From the NCBI RefSeq assembly GCF_051401765.1, contig NC_135066.1, positions 19,881,001-19,945,000 on the forward strand: DNA of 64,000 bases. The letters are read 5' to 3'. The DNA comes from Calliopsis andreniformis. Its lineage: Eukaryota; Arthropoda; Insecta; Hymenoptera; Andrenidae. The notes below the pieces were generated by a model that ran no database searches, had not been told where the DNA came from, and was given only the letters and a program-made list of their open reading frames with translations. How positions within the stretch are numbered: position 1 is the first letter of the stretch; each line of letters begins with the position of its first letter. Shown piece after piece: positions 47,535-58,918 of this stretch. The position numbers were made by a program, and so were the translations under genes.

Positions 47535-48085
47535 TCGGCCCGACAACCAATCGTCCGGATGAGGCTGAGTCGGAAGGTGAAAGAGGCCAGGAACGTAATC
47601 TTACGTATCAATTAGCCTCACGGTCCGAGGGGCTTACCCCCTGCGGGCCTTTGACCGTGCGCCGCTTCATCTTCGAGGTGTGAGAACCGAGACACAGAGT
47701 GCACCGTCGTTTTACAACGACTTCATCGGCCCCGACCTGTCCTCTTTTCTTCTCCTCTCTCCTCGCGACAAGGATGTTTAATGGGGGAACGAGAAACACA
47801 CCTGGACAGATAAAGGGAGCCCCCGGGTTCACGTTACGTTGGAACCAATGGCCAATACTTGACAAGTCATTCCCAGCAGTGGGTGGAAGCTTTAGTAGCT
47901 AATGGCTCGGTGTAATTTAACGCGTTGATTGGAATTCACTTCGACGTTTGTTCCTAGATCGCCAGGTCAAGCGTTATTAGCGCCTTTTATGTTGCCGTGA
48001 GGCGTTGTCCGTTAACGAGGATTGCTAATATGTTTAGTGTTTTGACGGTTAGCTACATGAGATAAGGCAGGTTGAATTACGTCAC
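47535..48085. other. GC-richer unique island (candidate conserved non-coding element)
   Basis: The longest island (about 0.5 kb), with GC-rich tracts around 47630-47660 and 47810-47830 and a TTTTATG Caudal/posterior-Hox-type site at 47985-47991. Opposing frames of 85 and 67 codons show no domain. No terminal repeats. Candidate cis-regulatory module. Confidence 0.35.
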
Positions 48086-49319
48086 TTGGTAAGTGGGATT
48101 ATTTGCTTTAGTAAAATGAATTAGCTGTATCTGTTGTAGATTATTTTGTGAAACCGAAGTTACAAACTGAATATGAAAAGTATGGGTATGTATATATCTA
48201 CTTAAGAGTTTCTTGCAATACATTCTAATAGCCAACCGAATTTTAAATTCGTCTCTCTATGGTTCATTTTCTGTTCTCTACAGCTTCTCTTTTGCTAATC
48301 ACCTAAATTTCAAATTCTATGAATCATAGTTAAGAACTTGGGCCGTACGTTATTATAAAAGAAACATGTTAATACTTAAGGATAGTCTTTATACACATGA
48401 CCGACAAGCCTCTAAATGAATTAAATATTCTATTTTGAAAGTTGCGTCTTTTAGTGTATTATTATAATTTCTTATCTAAACAGTGTATTTACACAACAGT
48501 GTAAAGCTTAACCTTTGTCTTACGAGTTTCGGAAACTGCTACATGGTATAAAGATTCCATATATTTGTAGTTCTCACACATACATTATCACAAAGTATTA
48601 TTCGAAAATATTCTTAAATTCTGTATCTACTTGTAATTGTTTGTAATTAAACTCCAAGAGTACTCTCAATATGTACATTAATAAATCTGATTCTCAGAAA
48701 CAATTCACGATGTAGTTACATGGACACGTGACCTGAGGCTAGATCTTGCGGTTGAGTGTAACGTTTACCCAGTAACTGACCACAGTATTTTCGAGGCTGT
48801 TAACAGGTTTCGACGGTTTCCTTTCAGCTCAGGGAGGACAAGAGCTTTATGTGGCCATCTACATGCAGTGCCAGGTGTTTAGTGTATAATGTATTACTTA
48901 ACACCCACTGAGAACGACCCATGTAAAACTGTAGGGGGCCGCGAACGCCTAATGTATCTGGTTGAATCGCTTTCAGTGAGTAACCTGCATTTCACTAATT
49001 ACATAGAAACTTTAGTCAAACACGTTCTTCGAAATGATTTCGTGTAGTGTAAAAATGAATCGAACGTTACTAAGCGTTTAACAGATACTTGAAAAAGAAG
49101 AGAATCAGTTACTGATATATATAGATTGATATAGAACTATTGTGAATTAAAACTTTTCGTAAATTATGCAATTACTTTGTTCTTCAAATTTTGCACAGGT
49201 ATGTTTCAAGCTTTTAAAAACTACGTCAGTACGTATATCTTAAACACAGGTTTCTATCGCATACAAGAGAGAATAGAATTCTCAAATGCGTTTTGATATC
49301 ACTTTCTAAATCCTGTCTT
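48086..49319. other. AT-rich DNA with a small GC-richer patch
   Basis: A patch at 48720-48985 with a CACGTG at about 48725 is less AT-rich. Otherwise nothing. Confidence 0.35.
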
Positions 49320-49880
49320 TCCAAATATTAAAGTCACCATACAATGCTGTGCAAACAGTGTCCTTTTGAAGCATGCTATGACAAATAATGAGTTAATTTG
49401 CAAACAGGTTTTAAACCAGGATGCGACACAAAGGAATTTCGACCACGTCTACAAGGCAAGGAATTTGCATAACAAGACTCAAACACCTGATGTAACCAGG
49501 TCTCTTGGATTAGCCCGTCTGTGTGGAGTAAACTGAAGACTCGTTTCATCGAAACCGGTAATTTTGAGTCTGAGACCTGACAGCGATCGGACGCATGTGA
49601 CATTCAATGAGTAAAGAAGCAAATGGTTGCTACTTTAATATGGCTTATCAAATGAATGTTATCATTTATGTATTTTTCAATGTAATTGCTTAGTACTGTA
49701 ATGCACTTTACCCATGACTTTATGGGATTTTTTATGTCACTAGCAAAGAATTGTGTACCATGTTGTCTGATCCAGTTTTGAACATTTGTTTTCATCTCTT
49801 TGCTGATGCAAAACTTGATTCAATTAAAGGGTTTCGATCATCTGAAGGGTCAAAACAACTGATTTTTTTTTATTTCACAA
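49320..49880 (-). pseudogene. Mariner transposase, C-terminal remnant
   Basis: Minus-strand residues from about 49795 read VQNWIRQHGTQFFASDIKNP, then a KSWVKCI...NYIEKY stretch. This matches the end of mariner transposases, where a W-L-Q-FY-GI stretch is followed by RW-KCI and G-YVEK. Upstream, in another frame, a SDDR-PLIES-FASAKR stretch resembles the segment just before it. The catalytic triad region, start and terminal repeats are not visible. A following 75-codon frame (49376-49603) is not recognised. Confidence 0.55.
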
Positions 49881-51830
49881 CATTATTATTTTAAAATTCT
49901 AAAATGTCATCTCAAAAATTAGCTGGTTTATATGGTCTTATACATTTCATTGCGTACAGCGAGATTAAGGTGAGTTGGGGGAGAAACGCGCTTTCTTTGA
50001 AATTGTTGATAGTGCATTATGGTTGAATGGATTGACTTACGTTTTTAACACATCATTAAAAATATGTATCTGCATACAATAAACCGCACTAATCAAGAAT
50101 TTTTGTGAAAACAGTACAACCTTTTCTTGCAAAAAGCTTTAAAGAAAGGATATAGAGAACGCACATTTCACTAATACCATTTCTTACCAGTTTTAACTCA
50201 TTTTTTAGGCTTTTTTAGATTCAATGTATGGCGCACTAAACTAATTAAAATTCCGTCTCGTGTCCCAATTTATATCATGTAGTTTTGATAATAGATATCA
50301 ACAATTTAATAGATGTAAGCAATTTAAACAAATCATGAATAACATGTCTCACGCCAATGCGAGTATTTCTACAACTATATATTACTTCGAATTAAATAGA
50401 TTTGTGTACTTTCTGCAATATATTTATAAGATATTAACTCATTTGATTTAGTAAATTTTTTTAGAAAAAATGTAAAAGAGGCCTCTCTTTTCGCGCGCTC
50501 CAAATGACCTAGAACCATTAATGACTCCTTCAGGATGTCAAGCAGTAAAAAATCTGATAAATCAATATTTGGACTATATAACAGATATAATAGAAAAAGC
50601 AATCCTTTTTCCTGTAAATTTCGTCGTTCTTCCTTTATTACAATACATTATTTTCAAGACCAGGGAGATTTAGGCGAATGCGCTTTTTATATGATGGAAA
50701 GAGAGTTTTGGCAGAAGCATGTTTAGCGCTTGGACTTCTAGATAAATACTAAGGATACACGCTTAATAGAATTTGTATGATCAGTAATTAAAATATTGTA
50801 ATACATAGAATGATGATGTGTGTGTGAGCGGCTCAATTAAAGATCAATTGTTTAATGTAATAAGAGCATATTTGACAAAGAACTCTCTCTCTTTGTCTCT
50901 CACTCTCTCGCGTTTATTGCTCATTACTTACACTAAAATCTTACATACATACATAAAACCAATTCCACACTTCTTCCCCTTGGTTTTATTTATTTTTAAT
51001 AAACATAAAATATTTTTACAAGAAATTGATTGTAAAAACAGCTGACGAGAAACCCCTAGCATTTTGCATATTTTTAATGCTCACCTGTGCTTATAATCTG
51101 ACCGCGGACCCATCCAAGAAGCATGCATTCCGTTCGTAGTTTTCCCTTGTAAGTTTCAGGTGTCTTTTCAATAAAATTAATGCTTCGTGTAATAGGGTCG
51201 TTGGAGTTATATTTAATTTTAAATAAAGACAAAATACAGACATTGAATCATATTTTCTGGCAAATCTACATATCTTAATTGAAAGTATGGTAATGTCATC
51301 GGTATAAATAAAAAATTGTTCTTAGTACACAAGTAAATTGAATATTTTTAGAATACGTTTTCGAAATTCTGCAGATACCAATTCTGAATAACCAAAGGGT
51401 AACTTCTCGAATTGTGTCTGTGTAGCGTAGAAAATAAAAAATAGGTACATATTTGATGTCATCTCTTAAATAGAAGTCTGATAAAAGCCGTCTTTCTAAG
51501 ACCTAATATCTTAAAATATCGTTCATCATATAACCTATTAACATGATTGTCAATTAATGGATATCGCTGTTTGTGAATTCTCCCATTTAATGAATAGAGA
51601 TCGATGATATCCATTTTTCCATTCTTCTTAGTTATTTTTTTAAGTAAAACTCTTGAAAGGATTGACTGCAGTGTAATACCCTTCAGAAATATGCGATTTT
51701 TTATTTTCGTCATTAATGATTTTCACTTTTTCCTGGTTACATCGATGTAAAAGATTGCTTATGAGAAAATGAAACTTGAAGAAACCTTTCAATAAATAAT
51801 TTGATTATCTTGAGTAGACTACTGTTAAAT
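49881..51830. other. AT-rich non-coding DNA
   Basis: Includes CTCT-rich microsatellite sequence near 50883-50910. An 84-codon basic minus frame at 51459-51713 (MTKIKNRIFLKGITLQSILS at its start) is unassigned. No clear repeat structure. Confidence 0.4.
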
Positions 51831-52070
51831 GATTGAACCTCGGTTAGTTGAAGGACACTGCGAGTCCAAGATTAACCATTTTCAAATAATCTTAATAGTA
51901 TATCTAGACCTCAATGCCAAAATATATTAAGTCACATAGAACGTAAACACACTTAATAGACTTTGGCTTGGGAGTTCATATATGTCAAATATACGGAACA
52001 ACATATTAGAATCAAATATCTCGAAATGTGATTTTTGGACTTGTACTGTTCTTCAACTCACCGATTCAAT
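51831..52070. mobile_element. Palindromic MITE, family 2, copy B (240 bp)
   Basis: Aligns in inverted orientation with 32720-32962 over its full length. Shared blocks are CCATTTTCAAATAATCTxAA, ATATCTxG, AAAATxTATTAAGTCA, ACTTAATAxACTTTGGC and GTCAAAT-ACGGAAC. It is itself palindromic, so either orientation gives a partial match. No coding sequence. Confidence 0.75.
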
Positions 52071-52748
52071 TAATTGAGTATCAATTGATGCTCTAATGTA
52101 CTTTTATTGTTATTGTATCGAATATTCATGGCCCTGAGTAGCAGAAATTGTTGATGATAGTACTACCGTACTTTTAGCTAGAGTTAACACCAGATCCTTT
52201 TGAAACGCTTAACAGACAACGAGATCAGCATGGAGTCAGAAAATAAACATAAAGCTGGTCCCAAATTATTCGGCCACCTTAAGGGGGTACGCTAGTCAGG
52301 TGAATTTTTGAGATTGACAGGTCAGTATCTGCTGTTACATTTTTTGTCATAGAAATAGTATTATCTACAGACACGTGGCTGTCTAATGAAGGCGAGATGG
52401 TGTCACTCTATGGTTCCAAATTGCAAACGCAACGTAGAAAATTTCATGCTCCATTACATATATTACTATACCAGGCACGTGTATGTGAGCTCGGCGCTTC
52501 GGACACTTACGACGAGTCGAAGAAGAAGGCAGATGTGACTCTTACTCTTTCGCTCTTGAAACGTTGAGATTTAACTGTTCAAGTTGCCGGCAAGGGACAG
52601 AAGCTAGGCACAATTTTTTCATTTGTTGAAATACTTTCTTTATACGATTTGCAGAAGGGGGCAGAGGCTACTACTAGTTCAGAGGATGTAAAGAAGAAAG
52701 AAATTATTGTTTATTTAGTTTTCTACGCTACTTCTGCCAACACCTTTG
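52071..52748. other. Unique DNA, modestly GC-richer at 52380-52610
   Basis: At about 52256 a CTGGTCCCAAATTATTCGGC string resembles a Tc1-type end but is unpaired. Nothing else. Confidence 0.3.
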
Positions 52749-52762
52749 TTTTTTTTTTTTTT

Positions 52763-53955
52763 ATCTTATATTGTACATTACATACTGCCTCAGTTTGCAT
52801 TTATACACATATAAACTCTCGCATTCTTTCACTTCCTGTGGTAGTGTATTATACATTTTCACTCCTTCATATAAAACTGTCTTCTGTGCACTACGCGTTT
52901 TTCGGAATTGTATTACAGTACTTCCTCCTTGGCGTGTTTGTCATCCGCATGCTTGCCCTACTAATTCCATCCTATTCACTATGTGCTGCAATATAATGCC
53001 ATTCTTTACCTTATACATAAATATACATACACTCTAGTACGGTCTCTGGTGTATATTCATAAATTGCAGCGTTTCTAACATGCACTCCACTTTGGTTCGT
53101 CTACCGCACTGTAATATTACCGTCATCACTAGGTTTTGTGCTTTTTGCAGTTTGTTTAACTGTGTACTGCCCATATTTACTAACAATGTCGCGCAATGCT
53201 CAAAGTGAGGAGCTATGATTGATTTGTACAGGATACACCTTGCATATATCGAGATGAGGTTGTCTATCCTATTTAGGAAACTTATTTCTTCCCTATTTTC
53301 TTTAAAGTATAATAAGAATGGTCCTTAAATTGTAACTTAATCGTCTACTATTACTCTTAAGTACTTTATTTTTTTCACACGCTCTATCTCTGTTTCATCC
53401 AGGCATTTTAACACAATATTAGCTCTCACTTCGTTTCTTACACTTCTAGTTATCATATATTTCGTTTTCTATGCATTCATTTTCAATGTATTTACATTCA
53501 TCCATTCTTCTATCGTACCTGATACGCTATTCATTTTTCTCTCCAATTTCGTACTACATTATCCACTTACATCTGTGAGCGTATCATTTGCAAACATTCT
53601 TATCATCTACATCCTCTGGGATGACATCATTTATGTACATATAATGAAAAGCAGAGGCCCTAACACAGATTCTTGTGGCACTCTATACTGTATGTCTATT
53701 ATTTTCGAACACGTGATATTAAATAGCATCTATTGTCTACTCTTTAAACATGACTCTATCCATTTCAAGACTATTCCTCTAAGACTATTCCACTCTTTCT
53801 TTCGTGATAATCTCATAACAATTTCTTCTACTTGCTCTATCGTATTTCAAAATTTCCACAGTTTGCGTGCTTACCATAAGAGGATGTTTGTTTTTATTAT
53901 TTATTTTTGGATTTATCTTCCTTCATAGATTTTACTATATTATCAATACTTTGTA
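52763..53955 (-). pseudogene. Non-LTR ORF2, reverse transcriptase palm/thumb and C terminus, broken
   Basis: The polymerase is recognised by VPQESVLGPLLF at 53681-53645, then YIND after a one-base shift, a stop, and a degraded YADD box reading YAHR at about 53585-53573. IKYLRVIVDD is at about 53370-53340, ILYKSIIAPHFEHC at 53234-53190, and a tail with YNTLPQEVKECESLYVYK is near 52830-52775. The fingers region expected between the linker and the VLKWIESCLKSRQ stretch (about 53800-53765) is mostly missing, so there has been an internal deletion. Replacement of the two catalytic aspartates makes it inactive. Confidence 0.85.
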
Positions 53956-55386
53956 TACAGTATGTTCGATTTAAATGTACAAGTGGTCATTTTCGTAAAT
54001 ATTAAAAATGAAGAAAAAAGGTTTCAGACAAAAGTTGTATGGTATCAAAGGGGACATACTGTGATGATAATAATTTGCCTTGCGCTAACTTTGGAAAGCC
54101 TTGTGAAGATTACATTTAAATTCTTATATAGAACCCTATATTTTTGATTGCATATTCTTCTAGTGGATACGGAAACGTTTTCAAAACACTACTTACACAT
54201 GTATTTTGCAGAAGACACTGTTAAGTTATTAACTTTCAAAACTGGCGTGCCTCTGGCATTAAAGTTACCCGATGTACGCCGCGTGGAGGTTGTGTGCGTG
54301 CGTGCGTGCGTGTACGTGTACAGCAACTAGATATAATAATGTAACATCTAAATTCCAATAGAATTGTAACGCTTTAATTACAATGACACAGCCTCACTAC
54401 CATCCCACCATTAAAAATCCTCAACTCAGCGGGACCTGGTTCTATGGACAAAACCAGTGAATCGACATAGTAAGAGTAAGCGAGAAAGATATAATAGGAT
54501 GAGCAGCGTTGGCCGACGACACGCATTTGAAACAAATGCCGCGTATATTACAAAAAACATGCAATTACAAAAATATTAATTTCTATAACTTTCATCTTAC
54601 CTTTATAAAAATGCTCGATTTTCTCTTTCGCAGTTTTTCACACACACACATACAGAGATATACACAGCCGCTCACTCTCTGCAATCAAATTTGTTTATTT
54701 TCTGTCTTGTTCAAAATCGTCTTTTAGGCTTTGTGCTTGGAATTGTACACACAGTGCGTGCCTGCGCGCGATGAAAATTATAGATATTAATATTTTTGAA
54801 ATTGCATATTTTTTATAATGTACATGGCATTTGTTTCAAGTCTTGGCCGACGCTGCTCGTCCTACTATATCTTCTTCATTTATTCTCGCTATATTTTTGT
54901 TTAGGAACTTGACTCTAGAACGCGAACAAATTACTGGAATAAAATCCCGAAAATTACGATACGGACCCCCGACTTATTGTAATTTAAACGTAACATTATT
55001 GTAGTAACCGTTATAATAAACAAAACCGTTCAATTGTTTCTCGTCTAGAAATATATAGAGTCCTATGGAGCAACTTCTTCGGGAGTGTGTATCGGGTAAC
55101 ACTAATAACAGAGTCATGTCAAATTCGAAAGATAATAACTCAACAATAGCTTGTGCAAAATGCATGTATAGCTAGTATTTCGAAAACGTTTCGATATCAG
55201 CTGCAAGAATATGCAATAAAATATATAGGATTAGGACACAGGCATTTTCAAGGTCATTGCAAGGTCAAATTGTTATCATCACAGTATATCTCTTTTGATG
55301 TCATAAAACTTTTCTGAAATAGTTTGTCTCATTTTTAATATTTACGGAAATAGCCGCATGTACATATTTAAACCGGATGCATTGTA
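53956..55386. mobile_element. Long-inverted-repeat element nested in the retrotransposon, TA target site
   Basis: The left arm (53958 to about 54600) and right arm (about 54770 to 55384) are inverted copies over some 600 bp each. The outer edge has CGTAAATATTAAAAATGA, then TACTGTGATGATAA, then GCATATTCTT and AACGTTTTC, and further in GGATGAGCAGCGTTGGCC / GGACGAGCAGCGTCGGCC and TTGAAACAAATGCC. The tips are CAGTATGTTCGATTTAAAT and CAATGCATCCGGTTTAAAT. TA flanks both sides. Frames from the retrotransposon resume on either side. The 170-bp centre holds CA-type microsatellite sequence. No transposase is recognisable, so it is non-autonomous; the TA site suggests Tc1/mariner-type mobilisation. Confidence 0.8.
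54290..54320. repeat. (GTGC)n-type microsatellite
   Basis: A run of GTGCGTGCGTGCGTGCGTGT inside the left arm of the nested element. The opposite arm has only GCGTGCCTGCGCGCG elsewhere, so the expansion is arm-specific. Confidence 0.8.
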
Positions 55387-56330
55387 TAATATAAATTAAA
55401 TTTATCTGCTATATTACATACTTCTGTACTTTATAATATTTCAAAATCTATGTCCTTCATTTCTTTTATACCTACTGGTTCTCCTTTAACTATTTGTTTG
55501 AAGGTTTTCCACATTATTGCCGGGTTTCTTTTATTATAATTTATCATATTTTTATAGTATTCCCTCTTCTTTCTTTTAATTAATTTAACTACCGTATTTT
55601 TTGTAGTTTTAAATTACAGCCAATTTTGTTTCGTATCTTCATACAACGCTTCTGTGTGCCTCATCTCTTCTAATCGCTGTTTTCTTTACATCGAAAACCA
55701 TTTTTTACCTTCCCATGTTTTCAGAATTCTATACTTTTGCTTAGGTGCTGTGATATTCAGTGCATCTTCTATATTATCTTTTGCTCTAATATTAACGCTC
55801 TTTTTATGACTTTTCTCGATTTCATTTTCTATTAAAGCAATAAATGCACTTATATTCATATCTTAGATTCATGTATTACACTTACAACTATTTTGCTATT
55901 AGTGAAAATTAAACCTATAGTTGTGTTACTATTTCTGATCATTCTCGTCGGTTCGTTAACATGTTGTTTCATGCCTAAGCTCATCATTGCTGATTGCAAT
56001 TTATTTTTATAAAACGAGTCTGTCATAAAATCTATATTAAAGTCTCCCATTATACATTTTCGTTTTATTACTAACCTTTCTGCTCCTCACTTTTCTTTAA
56101 CTTCTATTGCTTAATTAATATCCTCCCTTACATACAAAACACCTCCTCTTGTATTCTTAGTTTCTGCATCACACCTAATCATATTATAGCTCATTGTGTT
56201 TACTTCATTATCTTCATTTTTGTGCATTAGTATACAGTAAGCAAGCTTTGCGTATTAGTATATATAGTAATTAAGCTTTGCACATTAGTACATAGTAGTA
56301 ATTCTACTCCATGCTGTTGTTGTTTTTTTG
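55387..56330 (-). pseudogene. Non-LTR ORF2, endonuclease part and linker, broken
   Basis: RGGVLYVREDI at about 56152-56118 and MGDFNIDF from 56050 belong to the endonuclease/exonuclease/phosphatase fold used by APE-type non-LTR elements to nick the target; GDFN carries a catalytic Asp and Asn. This is followed by EPTR and TTIGLIFTN. The start of the endonuclease is degraded or missing. The linker to 55390 includes a KREYYKNMINYNKRNPAIMW stretch typical of the region before the polymerase. Several stops occur. The frame halts at the TA insertion point of the nested element. Confidence 0.75.
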
Positions 56331-56415
56331 TGTCTTTTCATCCAACTCTTTTCTGTTCCTCCGATAACACTCTTAAACGGTGAATATTACGGGATGATCG
56401 CTTCATGTTCGTTGT

Positions 56416-57647
56416 TTATCTCGAGGTTGTGTATTTGCTTTTATACATACAGTTTACACATTTCTTCCCTGTTGCTGCGTATTCTAGTGTCTTGTGGTTT
56501 CCTGCACAACATTTTGCATCATGATGATATCCCCAATATTTGAAACAAATTTCAACGCTAATATCATTGAATACTGGGCATTTTTTCCAATCTATATTAA
56601 TTTTTTCTTTTTTCAGTATTATATCATACGTTTCTTCGTCCACTTCAATTATTATAGAGCCTCCTTGTTCCTCCATCCGTCTGAATTGACTGGTATCATT
56701 AGTAATTCCTCTAATTATTCCCTTCACCACTCTTATTCGGAATCCAACATTCACTTTGTACACTCTATTCTGGCTTCATAATGTTTCTATTAATTCATCA
56801 TCACTTATAATTAGTTTTATTTCTTCCATATTCACTTTAACAATCTTTATCTTCGGTTTTATTTGTTATGATTTTTTAACACTGAAGTTTTCACCTAGAT
56901 TGGTTTGCATTACATCTTTCAATATTTTCATTTCTTTTCCAATTTCACAACCCATGATTACTGTCCCCTTACTTCCTTTCTTAATTGTCGTTATTCTTAT
57001 TGTCATATTTTTAATGTCAACCTTTTATTTCATTAATTTTTTAGTGTCTTCTTCCTCCTTTTGCACCTTGGATTTCATAATTATACTTTCTTTCTTCTTT
57101 TCCTTAACCACTTCACTGTAGCTGCTTTGCAAACCCTTCGACGAGTCCTTTGCTCCTCCTTTTATTATTCTTTTTAAGTCTTCAATTTCTTGCTTGATAC
57201 TTCTTAATTCCTCCCAAATTACTTCCTTTATCATGGTTTTAACTTCCTTTTTACATGTGCCCTCATCTTTGATTTCTCTTACAGATCTTATAGGGCAATC
57301 AATTCAAGGTTCATTGATCCAGCAGCATTCGTCATTTTATTTCCAATAGTTTGTCCCATTGACTCTGTTACTGATTCTGATGATCCTGTTTTTTTTCTGC
57401 TGTTCTGGGATAGTATCGCTGTGTGCTCAACGTCTACGCGCATATCCTTCCCAATTACGAAATTTTCGAATGGTCCAGGACATGGCATTAATTCCTTATT
57501 TCTATCAAAAATTGTATGTTTATTGGTACAACCTAGATGGTAAAACATCTTCACACATGATTTTCATCCCACAGTTTGAGATTTTATTGCCTTCTTACAT
57601 GCCGAGCACTTGTACTCAATGTATTCCTCTTCATCATTAATAATGTA
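56416..57647 (-). pseudogene. Non-LTR retrotransposon ORF1 (gag-like), broken
   Basis: The N terminus at about 57640-57540 has EYKCSACKKAIKSQ and later cysteines in FYHLGCTNKH, a C..C..C..H..C arrangement like a PHD or zinc-ribbon module. After a frameshift (between about 57288 and 57234) a highly charged helix-forming segment follows (VIWEELRSIKQEIEDLKRII at 57220-57160), then an IRITTIKKGSKGTVIMGCEI stretch and, at 56520-56420, a CCHC-type knuckle region (CFKYWGYHHDAKCC, then CVNC). From 57234 to 56416 the frame is the same throughout but contains three stops (near 57022, 56870 and 56775). The protein presumably packaged element RNA. It is inactive as read. Confidence 0.8.
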
Positions 57648-57650
57648 TCA

Positions 57651-58454
57651 AAGTACATTCACAACGAACTATCAAAATTGATGGCATACCACCACCTGAC
57701 GGCACGTAACGGAAATATATCCGTCGCTTTACAGATGCAGGTTAAGTTCCACACGTATGATTTAGAAGCTGCTATGTTTACAACTATAAGTCCGCTTTTG
57801 ATACCTATTATCAGAAGCTGACCCATTTAACAACTGCTATAAAGACAATATTGCCCATAAAGGAAACTGCACACTTACGCATTTATTTAATCTTCTCGTG
57901 GCTGGATTTCTCGCTCACGTATTCTCCGAGAGAGAGGGGGGGGGGGGGGGGGGGGGGGTAGAGAGGGAGAAGGAGAGGGAGGCTGATGGAAATATACATT
58001 TGTGTTTGGCAGGCATAATGAGAAATGTAACACATCAAGGAACCCGTACATATGTGAACCACTACGTGCATAGATACACTTTCGGATTAAGGAGACGGTA
58101 AACGTGTACTGGCGAGAAGGGTGCTGAATATTTTTTTTAAGGAATATTCATTCAAAGAGTACGGTGGCACTGCTCAATCAAAGTGACATTGGTAGCAGTG
58201 TTTCAGATGAATATGACTAATGTGACTTTTGTTTCCTGTTCGCGTCGTTTCGCAGGTGCTGTTGGACATTCAGGTTATCTTCCTTTCCTCTTCCTGCTTA
58301 TATTACACGACGGTGGCCCAATCTTTCTTTTCCATCTAATTTGTCTTCGTCTACTTCATTTCATACTTTCATTCATTTCAGTGTTTGTTATTGGCTTTCT
58401 TAATTAATTGACATTTTCCGTACAAGCTTGTGGAAAGTAAGCTTCAACTAACAA
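57651..58454. other. Spacer with a 23-nt G run
   Basis: A stretch between mobile elements without a recognisable gene. An uninterrupted run of 23 G lies at 57936-57958, followed by GA-rich sequence to 57982. A 74-codon frame at 58183-58407 has a hydrophobic C-terminal half but is unrecognised. Confidence 0.4.
57936..57958. repeat. Homopolymer of 23 G
   Basis: Preceded by GAGAGA and followed by TAGAGAGGGAGAAGGAGAGG. Could form a G-quadruplex on the plus strand. The exact length in an assembly is often unreliable. Confidence 0.9.
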
Positions 58455-58520
58455 TTAACCCTCGGAAGGCGGATTCATGTGAACTGATGCCGGGCGTCGG
58501 GTCACTTTGACCTCAGGATT
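58455..58520 (+). mobile_element. Possible piggyBac-like terminal end
   Basis: TTAACCCTCGGAAGGCGG is followed by GGGTCACTTTGACCTCAGG. The combination of TTAA, CCCT and a GGTCA-TTTGACC motif resembles piggyBac-type ends. A similar GGATCATTTTGACTCAGG occurs at about 63877, 39 bp before a GGTTAAC. No transposase was found between them. Confidence 0.3.
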
Positions 58521-58918
58521 AAATTTGAAGCTTTGATAACATATTCTGTACTTAAAAAAGGATATAATTTTTTACAATTGTTCGTGAATTTTGTATTTGG
58601 GTTTGGAAACGGGTAAATGACTTCATACAGACTTCATACAATGATATAATCCAATTTTTTACACCGTAATTACCATGTCATACACTTCATCTGTTTTAAT
58701 GAAATTCAGATATGTTGTTAAATTCGTCATTTTGAAAAACTTTTTTCTTCACACATAATTGCCAGAAATGTTTTGTTTCTAAGATATTCATAAAAAAATT
58801 GTACTACTACATCGAACTTCGCCTATACGTACATGTCACAGCAGCGTGTGCTTCAGCCTGTACTCGCCGCTTGTCTACTGTCTCTCCGAACACATCACCT
58901 TTGCTGTTGTCAAATATA
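58521..58918. other. AT-rich spacer
   Basis: Nothing recognised. Confidence 0.35.

Larger units (their letters stand above)
52749..57650 (-). mobile_element. Decayed non-LTR retrotransposon, split by a nested element
   Basis: A minus-strand element with ORF1 (zinc-binding N terminus, coiled-coil-like segment, CCHC-type knuckle), an apurinic-type endonuclease fragment, a reverse transcriptase palm and thumb, and a C-terminal tail. It ends in a 14-nt A tract on the minus strand (T run at 52749-52762). No RNase H domain is visible. A 1.43-kb inverted-repeat element interrupts it at 53956-55386. Endonuclease type and ORF1 layout indicate an I/Jockey/R1-type (APE-class) non-LTR element. All frames carry stops and shifts. 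A target duplication could not be recognised. Confidence 0.85.

Noticed and set aside
50375..50602. Minus frame with a YSPN...LSDFLLL stretch resembling the mariner YSPDLAPSD motif
   Set aside because: No DNARPH-type motif upstream and no KCI/YVEK tail downstream; the resemblance is too short.
53575..53928. 117-codon plus frame over the reverse transcriptase region
   Set aside because: It is the antisense of recognisable polymerase motifs on the minus strand.
56328..57121. Several long hydrophobic plus frames
   Set aside because: Antisense shadows of retrotransposon ORF1.
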